Origin: Ixodes scapularis
Taxonomy: Eukaryota; Arthropoda; Arachnida; Ixodida; Ixodidae
Length of the DNA stretch: 64,000 nucleotides
Direction: 5' to 3'
Assembly: GCF_016920785.2 (NCBI RefSeq)
Contig: NW_024609879.1
Span: 14,819,145 to 14,883,144, forward strand
Shown here: in pieces, positions 1-11,227 of the stretch
Layout of the letters: each line of letters starts with the position of its first letter
How positions within the stretch are numbered: position 1 is the first letter of the stretch
The notes under the pieces: generated by a model
Told to the model about the DNA's origin: nothing
Database searches by the model: none
What the model saw: only the letters and a program-made list of their open reading frames with translations
Position numbers and translations under genes: made by a program

Positions 1-876
1 CTTGCAAACACTGAGTACAAGGGTGTTTGTAATTTTCATTCAGCCTCAAAAAGTAAAATTTTTGAAACAAAAATGTTGAGGTTTGCATGCTAAACATGAT
101 GAGGGGCTGGGGATTCTTTAGACCACCTTGGGATCTTTTGTCGTGCAACCGAAAGCTCACATTAAGGCCTGTCCAAACAGGGATCGCGAGGTGAAACAAC
201 TCCGACACAAGTCGTACAACAATCCACTTTCTTATTTTTTGCCGGGGGAAAGTTCTTTTTTTGTTAAATTTCACCCGTGGGTACAGACAGTCACTCACAA
301 GCCCTGTTGGCTGTCGGTCAATTGCTCAAGGCTTCCGCTGCTCTCCAGGACCCAAAAATGGGAAAGAGAAGGGCTGTGTTTGAAATCTTCCCCAAATAGA
401 TTTGAGCTACTCCGGAGGGTCGCGTCACGTGATAACACAGAGCGACGCTGAATGCGGGTAGGTTTTCGAACACAAAGCAGTGGTGAAACTGACAAATGGT
501 GACTTGGAGCAGCTCTAGTACCTGGGAAAAACAGGTTTTGGAGCAGTTTTCCATTTTTGGAGCAGACGATTTTGAGCTTACATGTAAAGTTTTTATACAA
601 TCTCTTTAAAGTTAGTCTGTGGAAAAAACTTCAGTTGTTGGAGTGTTGAGAGACTATACAAGGTATACCTACAGGGGACTTTTCCACAACAGATATTTAT
701 TTATTTATTGAACGATCATACGCTGGTAATTTCTCAGATGTCTCAATGAACCAATTAGGTGTATCAATGGAGTTTTTGGTTTGTGTTCGACGTAAGATAT
801 TTTTGGCTACTGTTCTTACAGCACCCAAGTGGAGCACATGGCTACTCTAACTGATCACAACAAGTAGCGCTACCTA
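1..876. other. No gene recognised
   Basis: Only short overlapping reading frames on both strands, with no family motif, TIR or repeat that I can support. It ends where the terminal repeat of the pogo-like element begins. Confidence 0.5.
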
Positions 877-1023
877 CCGTAAAATCCTGAATTAACGCCC
901 CCCTTTTCGCCGTAGATAATTGGCAAAAAAAGTGAGGTGGGCGATCTTTCAGTATTTAATAACCAAAATTACAAACAAAAATCGAGTAACGCGTGCGCCA
1001 AAGCAGCGTGGGTTTTTATTTCT

Positions 1024-2715
1024 CTAGCTCTCATCGCTGAAACCGTCAAACGACACATCGCTTTCGCTATCGAAGATTAAATCTAACGCCTCGTCAATGA
1101 GGCTCTCAGGATCCTCGGGTCCATTGGTTACCGAAGCCAAACGGTCGTTGAGCTCGCCGTCCCGCAACCATCGAGCCTTGTGGATATTCCGTTTGAACGA
1201 ACTCCGCACGGTATCCTCGGAGACGGAGGCCCACGCCTGAGCCACCAAGTCCACAACCTCTTGACGCGACGGCTTGCGAAGGTTGCCCTTTGGAGTCACC
1301 GAACCTTTCCGGAAGAACGATGCCCAAATTCCACGCGTCCTTGAAGGGCTTCATCCATGAGACGTCCGCGGGTTGCAAAATGGACGTGCAACCGCCCGGT
1401 ATCAAGACGACGTCGGTGTCTTTTGCGTCGAGCGCTTCTCGGGCCGCCTCTGTCTTGTGTATGGGTGCTTGGTCCAGTATGAGCAGTCTCCTCACGTCGT
1501 CGGCGTTCGGGCCCCAAACTCTCCTAGTCCACTCCAGTAGGACGGGAGAGGTCATCCAACCATTCTTGGAAGAAGTAACTCGGACATTTGCTGCAAGTAC
1601 AAGTATAACATGAAATAACAGTTCGGGCCCCAAACGCACATTACACATGCTACGCCGATGAGTGAAGATATGCGAACTGCCCGATTTTATGGCCGAGCGC
1701 CGAAGCACGCGCAAGTGAGTAAGCTTCGGAAAGCCAGCAAGTCACGCGCCAACTGCTCGTGCGCTCAAGATGGCGCCGGCCAGAACGGCTACGCCATCTT
1801 TTGGAAATGGGGCGATACAAAACAAAACGGGCTGTGGCGTTTTGTCAATGGATAATGCAACAGTCGCTCTATTTAAAAAAAAAAAAAAATGCTGTCAGCC
1901 TTATTTTTACGTATTTCTAAGGCTTTGTTACGACATTTATACCCTGAATGGTGATTAATTACAAGATACCTGGGATCCTTAGAAAAAAGAGTACTCTGGG
2001 GGGAATCCGGCCGGTTGGCTCGTTCAGTACGATCAAAGCAGGTAGCTTGATGCCCGCTGCCGTCGCGCACAAGGCCACCGTCATCCCTCGCCGAGCACAG
2101 CCGGTGTTGGCGATGCGAATACTCGACTCGCCGACAGCATTGTTGGTTCTCGCAGCAGGGCAATCCATCCGGACCATAGTCTGATCCATGTTGGCTATGT
2201 TGTAGTCTGAGCAGTTGTGCTCCAGGTGCAGAGTTGACACAGCCTTTCGGAACACCGTAATTGCTTCAACGTAGTCGGCAGGCAGCTTGTGACTTTCGTT
2301 GGTCCCCACCCGCATAGACACATTAAATCGCTTCTTCCAGTTAGCTATGTACTGGCATGACGCTTGGAAGTTTCCTAGGCCCATCTGTTCTGCCAGTTTC
2401 CGCGCATGCTCTTGAAGCAGGCGATTGCTGACTGCTCGACCGGCGGATCTCTGTCTCCAGGAAGTCCATCAGTGCGTCGTCGATTTCTTCACTAAAAACG
2501 GTTCGTCCCCTACCTATTGCTCTCTTCAACTTGTTTGTTCTATGGCATTGTTGTAGAAGTACTTGGTAGCAAGTATTCCATTCCCGTACACGCTTCCGGT
2601 CAACTTCGAAATGGCGCGCAGTCTTGCTCACGTTAGCTCCGTTCTTGCGGTGCCATTCCACGACTTCCACTTTCTTCTGGATGGTATAGCTGGACCTCAT
2701 CCCGAGTATACACAA
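1024..2715 (-). pseudogene. pogo/Tigger-like transposase, two exons, frameshifted
   Basis: A cut-and-paste transposase read on the minus strand. At the N-terminus (2715 downward) is a CENP-B-type helix-turn-helix with the stretch VSKTARHFEVDRKRVREW. A frame change near 2440 leads into a second helix-turn-helix region and the DDE domain. NMDQTMVRMD holds the first catalytic Asp, LLILDQAPIH the second and LQPADVSWMK the third, 36 residues on (DD35D spacing). Between the first and second Asp the frame is interrupted from 1969 down to 1591 by a segment bounded by GT and AG. Removing it keeps the phase, so I read it as an intron. A second frameshift near 1320 separates the acidic C-terminal tail (1299 to 1024). 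The family assignment is firm. The gene is probably inactive. Confidence 0.75.
1591..1969 (-). other. Probable intron in the pogo-like transposase
   Basis: On the minus strand the donor reads CCCAG|GTATCT and the acceptor CTTGCAG|CAAATG. The upstream exon ends in phase 1 and the downstream exon resumes in frame as ANVRVTSSKNGWM, a stretch typical of DDE_1 transposases just after the beta strands. The segment is 379 bp and contains an A-rich run near 1872-1888. It could instead be a small insertion that mimics splice sites, but exact frame preservation favours an intron. Confidence 0.6.
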
Positions 2716-3075
2716 GAAACGTCTTCACAGTTTGCTGGTCGAAAGATTTTCTGGGGTTCTCGGGCGATCTGACGACAACCACTAAGTGACCTTCAACGCT
2801 TTCCTGATGTCATTCAATAAGTGACCTTGACCGCTTTCCGGGTTCCTTCCGTTATCTTATCTCCCTTATTGTGTGTGGCCTCTTCTTTTTGTGAAGGGAA
2901 TCCTAGGCTTTCCAAACCTTCTTCCCTACCCTCCGGCACCTTTCTCAACCTTCGGGCATCGCTATTTTTGGAAGGTGGGCGACCTATCAGTATTCGAGGG
3001 AAACTCGTGTTCGAACATAAAAGCGGAGTGGGCGATCTATCGAGTGTGGGCGCTATTTCAGGATTTTACGGTAGT

Positions 3076-3380
3076 TATGTGATCGATGTGAGCACCGTTT
3101 GCACAAAAACCGACAACTCTTCATTAGGCATGTTAAAATAATCGATTTGGGGTTCGAAGCAAATTCAAAGTGAATATTGTAAGATCCGGAGAGGTAGCCC
3201 ACCTTAAATCGAAAGAAAACTGGGTGTAAATATAGAAACGGCCAACTTTCAGTGTGCAGTCAAAAAAAGTAAAAAAAAAACAACTAGATGCAATTCACCA
3301 AGGTCATCACTGATCCGAACACTGTGATTACTAGGACTGGGCTATATTTTGGTGTTTAAAAGAATATAGCAAATCAAGTC
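3076..3380. other. Spacer between two DNA elements
   Basis: AT-rich sequence between the right TIR of the pogo-like element and the first inverted repeat array. No coding or RNA feature seen. Confidence 0.4.
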
Positions 3381-3410
3381 AAAAATAGGGGTGGGTTACC
3401 TTTCGAAGGG

Positions 3411-3545
3411 GGTGGTTCCCGTTTCGACCCATTCCCAAAACAACCTTCCCGTTCGTACCTTCCAGTTTCGACCCGTCTCAAAACGACCTTCCCGTTTCAT
3501 CCTTTCCCGTTTCGCCCTTTCCCGAAACAACTTTCCCGCTTCGGC
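3411..3545 (-). repeat. Inverted partner of the 45-bp tandem repeat, about three degenerate units
   Basis: Units beginning TTCCCGTTTCG or TTCCCGTTCG and ending in AAAACRACC recur about every 43-45 bp. They are the reverse complement of the array at 4867-5001 but more diverged. Confidence 0.65.
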
Positions 3546-4866
3546 CATCCTTCGGTTGGTTTGTATTGTTCGTTAACAGTTGATTAGATTCAAGTGTCCA
3601 GTGTCTGTTCTCCTTGCTCACATCACCTCTCCCTCTCCCGAAACAACCTCGGAGACATGGCACCGCAAGATAAACGCTGTGTCAGGGAGGGCTCACCCGA
3701 GCATTTACAACTTCATCGACCTGCAAACGGGATGAGGCCTTGACAAGGATATCGCTGCAGCAGCTTGCAAATGGTGGTGCCGTGCGGGCCAGGTGACCGC
3801 CGCGAAGTATCACAATTGGAGTGTCGCCTTTCTGATGGCGCGATTTTCCTTCTCGACTTCCCTAACCAAGGCGACAGCATTTTGTGGTTTATAGTTTTTG
3901 TCTGTGTACGCGACGGTTCTGTGTTTGAACTTGTAAGAAAATGAAGTCACAATCATGTGCCCGTCAGCCTGTCTGATTTATCACTCTTAAAAATATCCCG
4001 TTCACTATAAGGAAGTTTTAGAATAACGTACGTAAGCGCTTTGGGTAACCTAAAAGTAGCGTCGCGATATGAAACCTTAGGCAACGCTAATTTTTGCTTA
4101 CTCAAAGTGCTTGCCTGCGTTACTCTAAGACTGCATTTGGAGTTTTCGTAGACCGCGTTTCCCCTTTCGCTAAGCCTCCGCAACGAAGAAGCCGCTACTG
4201 CGCCTGCGCGCCGATGGCCTTGACTGTAGAGTTCTGGGTATCATAGCGGGCTGCGTGACGTCGAAAACGGTCTACGAAAGCTCCCTGTTATTGTACAGAG
4301 CGCGAAACCGTTAGCGCGAACAAGCGATTGTTGGTTTTAGCTGTTTGTCTAAAAAAAATCAGAAGACTGCCATCAATATTATTAGTGTGTTTGAAAGTGC
4401 TCATCTGGGCCACTAACCTAAGCGGTAAAATGTGGTATCTTCTAACACCATTTCGAAGTAAAATTCGAAAAATCGCCAAGATCGCGTTCGTGGTAACGTT
4501 GTCGCGCAGTGTACATAGTCCATTTCGTAGTTACACATATTGGGGACCATCTTGAAAGAAACATTTTAAGTGGTTCAAGTAGAAATATATTTCGTTAAAG
4601 CTTGTCTGAAAGTTTTGCCTATTTTAAGAATACGTTTACAAGCAAAAATATTTCACAAAATAACTGAATCGCTCGCCTGCACTTTGCATTAATTGCATTA
4701 ACATGATTTCGGGACATATTCTTAAGCAGAAAAACTGCGCAAACCAAGATTAAAACGATGGGCACTTTTTGCGAAGAGGTTGAGGTGCGCGGGGTTTTAT
4801 ACCAACGGGTTCAAACGGGGCGAATTCAAACGTAAAATATGCCTTGGCTACGGGTTCAAATTTGAA

Positions 4867-5001
4867 GGGCGTTTCGGGAACGGGTTGAAACGGGACAGGT
4901 TCAAACGGGAAGGTCGTTTCGGGAAAGGGTCGAAACGGGACGGGTTCAAACGGGAAGGTCGTTTCGGGAATGGGTCAAAACGGGACGGGTTCAAACGGGA
5001 A
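4867..5001 (+). repeat. 45-bp tandem repeat, three near-identical units
   Basis: Units at 4867-4911, 4912-4956 and 4957-5001. Each contains GTTTCGGGAA, then a GGGTCGAAACGGGA-like block, then GGGTTCAAACGGGAA. A degenerate unit precedes them (4805-4866) and a partial one follows. Since 45 is divisible by three, the array reads as a 15-residue peptide repeat (about FGKGSKRDGFKREGR). That is most likely a by-product of unit length, not a real protein. Confidence 0.75.
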
Positions 5002-5069
5002 TGGGTTGTTTCGGGCTACACCCTTCGAAGGTGGGGCGGGCATCTCTCAGGATTTTATGGCAGTGGTTT

Positions 5070-7890
5070 TGGCCGAATATTTTTTAATTGAATATTGAAT
5101 AGTTGCTGCGGCTTTCTCCGTGCCTTTCACTACTGTTACACAATGCTTGAATAAAAATTCATCTGAACTCGCAAAGGTTTTTTCTCAAGCTTCTAATTGC
5201 CCACCTTATGAGCTCTGTTAAATTTAATCTAACTGTATAGACTGTGGCCTCAGACAGTCCAATGCCTACATTAGAATGGCAAGCAAATGACAAATGACAT
5301 AAAATTAAACCTGCAACAGGCGTGCAACTTGCACGCCTGTGCTTCTGAGCGAAGTTATCTAGAATTGATCAAGTACAAGCCCATCAAAAACACACTATCG
5401 TTAAAACCACTGAGATAGTTACAGCGTCCCAGGCTTACAGACACACTATTGGTTTTGGAGAGAAGAGAATGTAACAATCCGACCTATACACAAACTCAAC
5501 TCTGTGACGTCACGGCGCGTTGGTGGCGCGTCGGTCGCACTTCAGGTCTGGGGCTGTAGGCAGAAGTCCTCATGCCAAGCGTCTATTTCTGCATTGTTTT
5601 TGATAGGAACCACAAAAAAACTTGCCTTCTCGTCAAAACGCCGCGGTTGGGGCCGTACCAAAAGAGAAAGTTTGAAGGTCAGTTTTCACGTGCTCGGTTC
5701 ATCCGAGAATCTGGATATGTGCCGTAAAAAGGGAAAAGCAGACGCCGTCGGACAACGATTGCTTGGGCGGGAAGCACTTTGGGTTGAATTCACGGATACT
5801 TGTGGTCATCAGATTTATTCGTTTTGTTCCAACATGAACGCCAGAAAACCGTCAAGTTGTGCGGACGGTTGTGCAAGTTGTGCGGGTTCAATGCGTCTTC
5901 AAGTTCAAACGGCCGCCTGATCGTTCGAACTGTCGTCTGCTCTTTCAAACGTTTCTGCTTGTCGTCTGCTCTCTTAGACGACGCGGGCCGGTAGACGTAA
6001 TGTTGGCTTGGTACTTGCGATAAGCAGTAAGTGCAAGCCTCCAAAGACTTAAGTTTGAAGGTTGGTAAGCAGGCTCGATGTAAACAGTAGATACAAGATG
6101 TTGATCATTGTTACCAGTGACCATCACCGACTTGTTATCACCAATTCACTTGGTCCGACTCTGCTTGCGACTTTCAGTATCGACGTCGACTATCTCAGCT
6201 ACGGTTCACGCTTTTGCAGCCCGAGCGGCGTCACGAGTGAAAATTGCGAGCGAAATCGCATCATGGGAATCATTCTTTGGCATACATACTGCGACGTGCA
6301 GAATGAATCGCCACATATCACGTTATTCACGCAAAGTTTTGTGGTGTAACGAGCCTCAATAATTTCGCTGACGCCGCTCAAGTAGTCAGACATCTTCAGG
6401 AAGACGTAGAATCAACAATTCGAATGCGAAAAAGGGCAGGGGAACTCACACAGACGCTGACAACATCGCATCCCAATGGTTTGTTTATGGGCGACGGCGA
6501 GCTTCTTGCCCACACCCCCACCGCGCATGCGCGGCACCGGTGGCGTCCGCTATGGGCGCTCCGGTTTGTTTGTAAACATGAGTTGGTGTATAGCTGTTCT
6601 CAAGAACCAAATAGGACGTGTTTTTTATTCACAAAACATGTGGAAAGCTTCACCTGTGCTCTATTGACAATAGAGAAAGCCAGCAACCTTTGTAATGAAC
6701 TACTACTGAGGTGCAATCGAAGGCACAAAGGGGAATAAAGACAAAAAAGCCTCTAGAATCAGGAGTTTAAAATATTGTTTTTCTGGATGCAAACTCAAGT
6801 TTTTATGTGTACTTAATTTGACTACTTTTGCGCATTCATAAAACCAAGAAGAATGAAGTATCATTTATTTTAAGTCGTGTAGGTTTGCAAGTATGGGATT
6901 GCACTTCAGAAAGCAAGAACAATGAACTGTACAAGGCAAATAAAAAAGTAGCATACAGTAGGATATATAACAACAGTATGCTCAGAACTTCCCACAAAAG
7001 CACTCGGGACCTTTCAGCTGTTACCCATACCTCAAATGTGCAGCAACGATAACCCGCGCCGTCCGACAGCTATCGATTGCATATGTTTCTCTTTAAATTC
7101 CACTTAGGTAAGACTGCGCATCGCGCAGCGAAGTATTGCTCAACCAAAATGGCAGTAAGTTGAAGCAGTTGATATTGGTTACTGGTGGTAGCATATGTCA
7201 CCTCGGTGTTTTCTGTAGCTTTTGCCACTGGGAGGCAAGGGTGTTATCATGCATAGATTGAGACATGCGCAGAATACTTCTCTAAAAATGTCCCGCCGGA
7301 TGCGTTTTCTGGCTTTGGTTTATTATCGCACAGCACCTTTGAATGGGCTGTATCTAGCAAAGTCGAAATGGCCGGTATGCCATTTAAATGTACTGCAGAT
7401 ATCAAAAGTATAAACGTATCAGTACTCCTGGGTCAAAAGAAATAAAAATAGGATTGTTTCGTCCTATGCACGGGTTTATGCTAAGCCTTTTTTCTCGGAA
7501 ATCATTTAATAGTATTCAAGGCTATTGCTACCTTTGTTACAACTCAAAAATGAATGGGATGGAAAAAAAAAGAAAATTTGCTTACACATCAACATCTTAA
7601 TTTTGTCGAAATTAACTTACAGAGGTCCAAAATATTGTTTTGTGTTTACGCACAATGTATAGAAAATATATAGCTTTCATTATTTTGTTTTGAACATAGA
7701 TGAACTATTCTTTCTACAATTTTATCCGTAAAACGCACCATCTTATTACACACGTGTGCTAAATTTCACTGGAATTTGTTAAAAGGAGAGTGAAATAAAA
7801 AAGGCATATTTCTTTTACTGCCGGAGTGGGTGAGGTATTTCTTTAAAAAAAGAATTATCATCAAAAATTTTTTTTCGCACGATATTTACA
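5070..7890. other. 2.8 kb without a recognised gene
   Basis: Several reading frames of 60-138 codons overlap on both strands (the longest at 5504-5920, plus strand). None has a motif I recognise, and composition changes from GC-rich (5500-6600) to AT-rich (6750-7890). A host exon cannot be excluded. Confidence 0.35.
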
Positions 7891-7901
7891 TTGCAGATTG
7901 A

Positions 7902-8387
7902 ATTTTTAGTTACTTGCGAAACCGAAATTACCATTCATACTGCCAATACACCAAGGACGCTCCCCCATACAACAATGTCTCTTCTGACGACAAGGTGCCT
8001 GGCTACAATTTGTATCTGGAACCAACCAATGCTGCAGAAGATTTCGAGAGTTACAAAGAGGAAGCAACAGACTCTGGGTCAGAACCTCCACCTGTTTCTG
8101 AGGAGACTATAGGACAACCACCTCTAGTGAATGAACAGGATGGGCTGGCAGCAGGCCTACAGGCTTTCGGTGTTGAAACGCTGTTGAATTCGACAACCAC
8201 AAAGGCAGCTGCTGTTGCCATTATTATGACATTGGTGTCTAGCGAAGGGTTAAGCTGAAAGGGCCTCGACAATCTCTTCAGCATGGTAAATGCATTCTTT
8301 GCACCAGAGCCAGCCGTACTTCCACAGAACAAGTGCCCCTTTGAGAGCAAGAGCCTCTTCGCCAGTCCATCACGGATGCTGTCCAAG
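7902..8387 (+). pseudogene. Possible N-terminal exon of a CMC-like transposase-domain protein
   Basis: A plus-strand frame runs from about 7902 to 8387 with a single in-frame TGA near 8256. It encodes an acidic linker (ESYKEEATDSGSEPPPV) followed by AVAIIMTLVSSEGLS and, after the stop, KGLDNLFSMVNAFFAPEP and LPQNKCPFESK. That order, a helical 'search by shape of small helices then L-x-Q-x-K' segment, resembles the N-terminal region of multi-copy 'transposase domain-containing' proteins of ticks and fishes, the group also represented at 54.99-56.17 kb. The frame ends in SK at a good splice donor (AAG|GTAAGG at 8388). Assignment is by recall of the pattern and is tentative. Confidence 0.35.
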
Positions 8388-8479
8388 GTAAGGAATGCAA
8401 TTTGGTCCGAAGATCATAAGTTTCAATTTTGGTGTACAAAATCGAGAAATGCAAATGCATAATTAAGAACAAATTTAAC

Positions 8480-8656
8480 AGCAAGATTCCGAAAGCTGCT
8501 AAAAAGAAAGCATGGCAGGAGATTGCATCCGAGCTGAACTCGCAGCATCCATAGATGCTACGCACAGTGCCGCAGATAAAGAAGCAGTGGCAGAACCTAA
8601 AAGCTCGTACCGCGCACAATTGACGCTTTCCAAGGCAGACCCCACGACCGGTGAGT
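8480..8656 (+). pseudogene. Myb/SANT-like (zeste-type) DNA-binding exon, with stops
   Basis: One plus-strand frame reads AAKKKAWQEIASELNSQ, then a stop, then MLRTVPQIKKQWQNLKART, a stop, and on to a GTGAGT donor at about 8653. AWxEIAxELN plus QxKKxWxNLKxR is the signature of the Myb/SANT-like domain of arthropod zeste-type and Harbinger-accessory proteins, which bind DNA through three helices. An acceptor-like TTTAACAG precedes it. The two stops make it a pseudogene or a much-decayed TE protein. The block at 11.23-11.75 kb may be its downstream exon. Confidence 0.5.
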
Positions 8657-8659
8657 TTG

Positions 8660-10072
8660 CTATACATGTTTTACTGCACATAAAAATAAAGCACACAGTC
8701 TGTGTGGTAAAGGAATTTTTTTCATTTCCTAATTTTCTTGGCTGAATATAGAAGTAATCAAGATTTCAATCTACTAATACAATCACATCAAAACAATGAA
8801 TGCACTTGCTGCAATCAGACAAAATTAAATGCTTAAACAAAATATCAAAAGAAGCTCGTCTTCCACAGGCGCAGGGCACAATGACCACTGACTCACCCCG
8901 CTGGCTGAAGCTGTGATGGTCGTCCTTACCACAAGCCCCAATCTTCTGGACATAGAAAGTGGCATAGACGCCAACCAGTGAGCTGCCATGTTAATGCTGT
9001 TTCTACGAATATACTAGAATGCATGATGTATCATTTGATGCCAACAAGTCTTGTCTTGTGAGGTTTACATGATTGGGGGTTCTACGAGCAAAGTTAATAT
9101 TGTACTCATAATCATATCTGGGGTTCGCAAGTTCTAAATACTGGCCCACTCAAAAAAACATTCTGGTGCGTTTCCTTCACAGCAAGAAGGAACCGTGCAC
9201 ATCCAAGAACTCTAAAACTTTGAGCCATGTTACTTGAGGTAGTCATTTAAATGAAAGGCCACTGCACTTATCGATGATAATAATAGTATAAATAATAATA
9301 TAGTAGTAATCGGATCAGAAGAGCCACGGCACTGCAGAAAGGCAACAGCCCGTACAACGTACGCCCGAGGTGTCACATCTAGTGATGGTAATTATGTGAT
9401 GATATAAGATCACAACCTACTCTTCTGAGATGCAAGATTAAAATTATGGGAATTATGAGCCGACATGTACAAGGGGAGAACGAAGAAGTCTTCTGAACAT
9501 CGCAAGCACCGTTGGCCAAGTCTTGAAGGTTTGGGAGAGAAAAATGATAGCAGACTTACTCTGGTACACTGCTGAAATGGTAGAAGGTATATCTTAAAAA
9601 GGTGTCATGCAATGCAAACAAGACAAAGGTGATTGTGTTTCTACTACACCACCATTACAAAATACATTATACTCTCATGATTTCAAACTCTAGGAAGTCA
9701 TGATTTGTTTGATTTAACAGAAATTTATCTAAATAATGATGCAAGATAAATATATGATTCGCCTTATGAATGGCTTCACATACACAGAAGATATTTCATG
9801 CTTTTCTTTACATAGGCCTACTGATCATAACCATATATGCTACACATGAAACATTCGTGAAATGTAAGACATAAGTTTATTTATGCCACAAAAATGTTCA
9901 TTGTTGTGGGCTGTTCAAACAGCACACGACAACTCAAAACAAAATTCAGTTTGTTCATCAGGTCAAGAAGTTAGCTATTAAACGGGGGACACATGAACAA
10001 TGAAAACGGGCACTGCGCCACAATTTTCATAGCAACTTGTGCGGACGTTGTGACGTGCTCATGCTATGCCAT
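8660..10072. other. No gene recognised; AT-rich with a simple repeat
   Basis: An (ATA/AAT)n-like tract lies at about 9274-9311. The rest is AT-rich, and I see no coding frame over 60 codons or other feature. Confidence 0.4.
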
Positions 10073-10276
10073 GCCACTTAAATTCAATGCCGTTGTCCTC
10101 TGATTCATATTTCTTGTTCTTGCAGCCCTTTTGTTTAGTGCACTTTTTTCCGAGCACCAGTGCACTGCAGAGGGAACACCCATGGACCTGTTGCTCCTCT
10201 GCAATGCACCGGTGCTGCAAGGGCTGCAAGAACAAAAAATATGAATTACAGGACAACGGCATTCGATTTAAGTGGC
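10073..10276. mobile_element. Foldback (palindromic) MITE-like element
   Basis: Outer arms of 58 bp (10073-10130 and 10219-10276) are reverse complements with only a few mismatches; both contain GCCGTTGTCCT and TTCTTGCAGCCCTT or their complements. Inner arms (AGCACCAGTGCACTGCAGAGG at 10155-10175 and its near-complement at 10196-10216) extend the stem, with a bulge on one side and a 20-nt loop. The DNA can fold almost end to end. No clear target duplication is visible. Both strands are open for 77-83 codons and the two translations resemble each other, which is expected from the palindrome and is not evidence of coding. Confidence 0.7.
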
Positions 10277-10914
10277 TTATGAATACACTAAAAACATAGC
10301 GGGACAACAAAACTTATGAAATTTGTTTGAACCAACCAGAAGTATAATATCCAAGTTTGAATTATCGCAAGACTACCGTGTACAGGCTAGGCGTTTATGA
10401 AGTCAAGCCGAACTATGACAAGCAGCAAAACAAATTTTTATGTTGAAAACTCTACAGCTACGTAGACCCAAAGGTCACGAACACAACGCTTGGACCTCAT
10501 TTGCTTCAGGTCCGTTGTATTGAGATGGCAGGTTAATTGAATGAAGGCATAAAGCCGAGACAGTCTGTTACATAAACATATTTGTGCAACATTAGTGCTC
10601 TCAAATCTCACTCATTTTGTAGGTAGCATACACTGTCACAGCTGCGTTCACTGCTGCTGAGCACGTGCTGACAGCAAGCTTTTGCAACACTTTCAACATG
10701 CACATTTCCCAGCATGAGAAATGTCTTTTCTGGAATAAAACCACCCTGAAAGGGTGAACAGTATTGATAAATAAAAGAAATCAGAAGTAATCCTGAGCAG
10801 TCAGTTCAAATATGGTGTACAGTCAGTACAATTTATTAAGCACTGACCAGTAGACACTACCACTAAATTTGGAATCACCCTGAGCACCTCAACATGGTAG
10901 TCTTTTTGACAAAA
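10277..10914. other. No gene recognised
   Basis: AT-rich sequence with no supported feature between the foldback element and the small hairpin. Confidence 0.4.
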
Positions 10915-10971
10915 AAGAATTCTAGGGACAAGCAACCAGAAATATGTGCCAGGCTTGTCCCTAGAATTCTT
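10915..10971. repeat. Perfect 19-bp hairpin
   Basis: AAGAATTCTAGGGACAAGC at 10915-10933 is followed after 19 nt by its exact reverse complement at 10953-10971. Function unknown; it could be the core of a decayed foldback element. Confidence 0.65.
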
Positions 10972-10974
10972 GAC

Positions 10975-11134
10975 ACTGCACACTGGATCCGCATGAAGCC
11001 AGCTGCTTTCACAACTAATAGCCGCAACAGCCAAGATCGAGCTTGACCTGCACACTGTAGACTGGCTCCCCTAAAGCCCAGCTACTTTCACAATAGCAGT
11101 AATGGTTGAGAACTGAGGAGTCGAGCTTGATCCA
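10975..11134 (+). repeat. Two imperfect tandem copies of an ~75-80-bp unit
   Basis: Both copies share, in order, an ACTG...GACTGG/ACTGGAT block, AGCYAGCTRCTTTCACAA, an ATAGC...AACxG block and TCGAGCTTGA. Copy 1 is about 10975-11048 and copy 2 about 11055-11134. Confidence 0.5.
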
Positions 11135-11227
11135 CATGCACACAAAAAGCATGAATGAAATACAAAAAAGAGTGTTCTCAAATTATGTACAAGGATCGCA
11201 AGGCAGACATTCTTGTGTGTTTTCCTT

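Larger units (their letters stand above)
877..3074 (-). mobile_element. pogo/Tigger-like DNA transposon with TIRs
   Basis: The left end begins TACCGTAAAATCCTGAA and the right end carries its reverse complement, TTCAGGATTTTACGGTA. The match continues inward through GCCC-containing sequence for about 26 bp with two mismatches. Both ends sit at a TA dinucleotide, as expected for the Tc1/mariner/pogo superfamily, which duplicates TA. The interior is filled by a minus-strand transposase of the jerky/pogo (CENP-B-like helix-turn-helix plus DDE_1) type. About 2.2 kb is a normal size for an autonomous pogo element. Two frameshifts in the coding part argue against current activity. Confidence 0.8.
3381..5068. 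mobile_element. Candidate non-autonomous DNA element with inverted subterminal arrays
   Basis: The two ends carry the same tandem motif in opposite orientations: TTCCCGTTTCGACCC-type units at 3411-3545 and the complementary GGGTCGAAACGGGA-type units at 4805-5020. Outside them TTTCGAAGGG (left) faces CCCTTCGAAGG (right). The right end then continues into CTCAGGATTTTATGGCA, closely related to the TIR of the neighbouring pogo-like element; the matching outermost end is not visible on the left. The 1.2-kb interior shows no transposase I recognise. I infer a non-autonomous, pogo-related element; rearranged satellite-like sequence is the alternative. Confidence 0.5.

Noticed and set aside
4780..5091. 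A 103-codon Gly/Lys/Arg repeat protein
   Set aside because: It is the translation of the 45-bp tandem repeat, whose unit length is a multiple of three. The inverted partner array does not keep an equivalent frame.
10059..10310. Overlapping plus- and minus-strand reading frames with similar peptides
   Set aside because: The similarity follows automatically from the palindrome; there is no family match and no codon signal.
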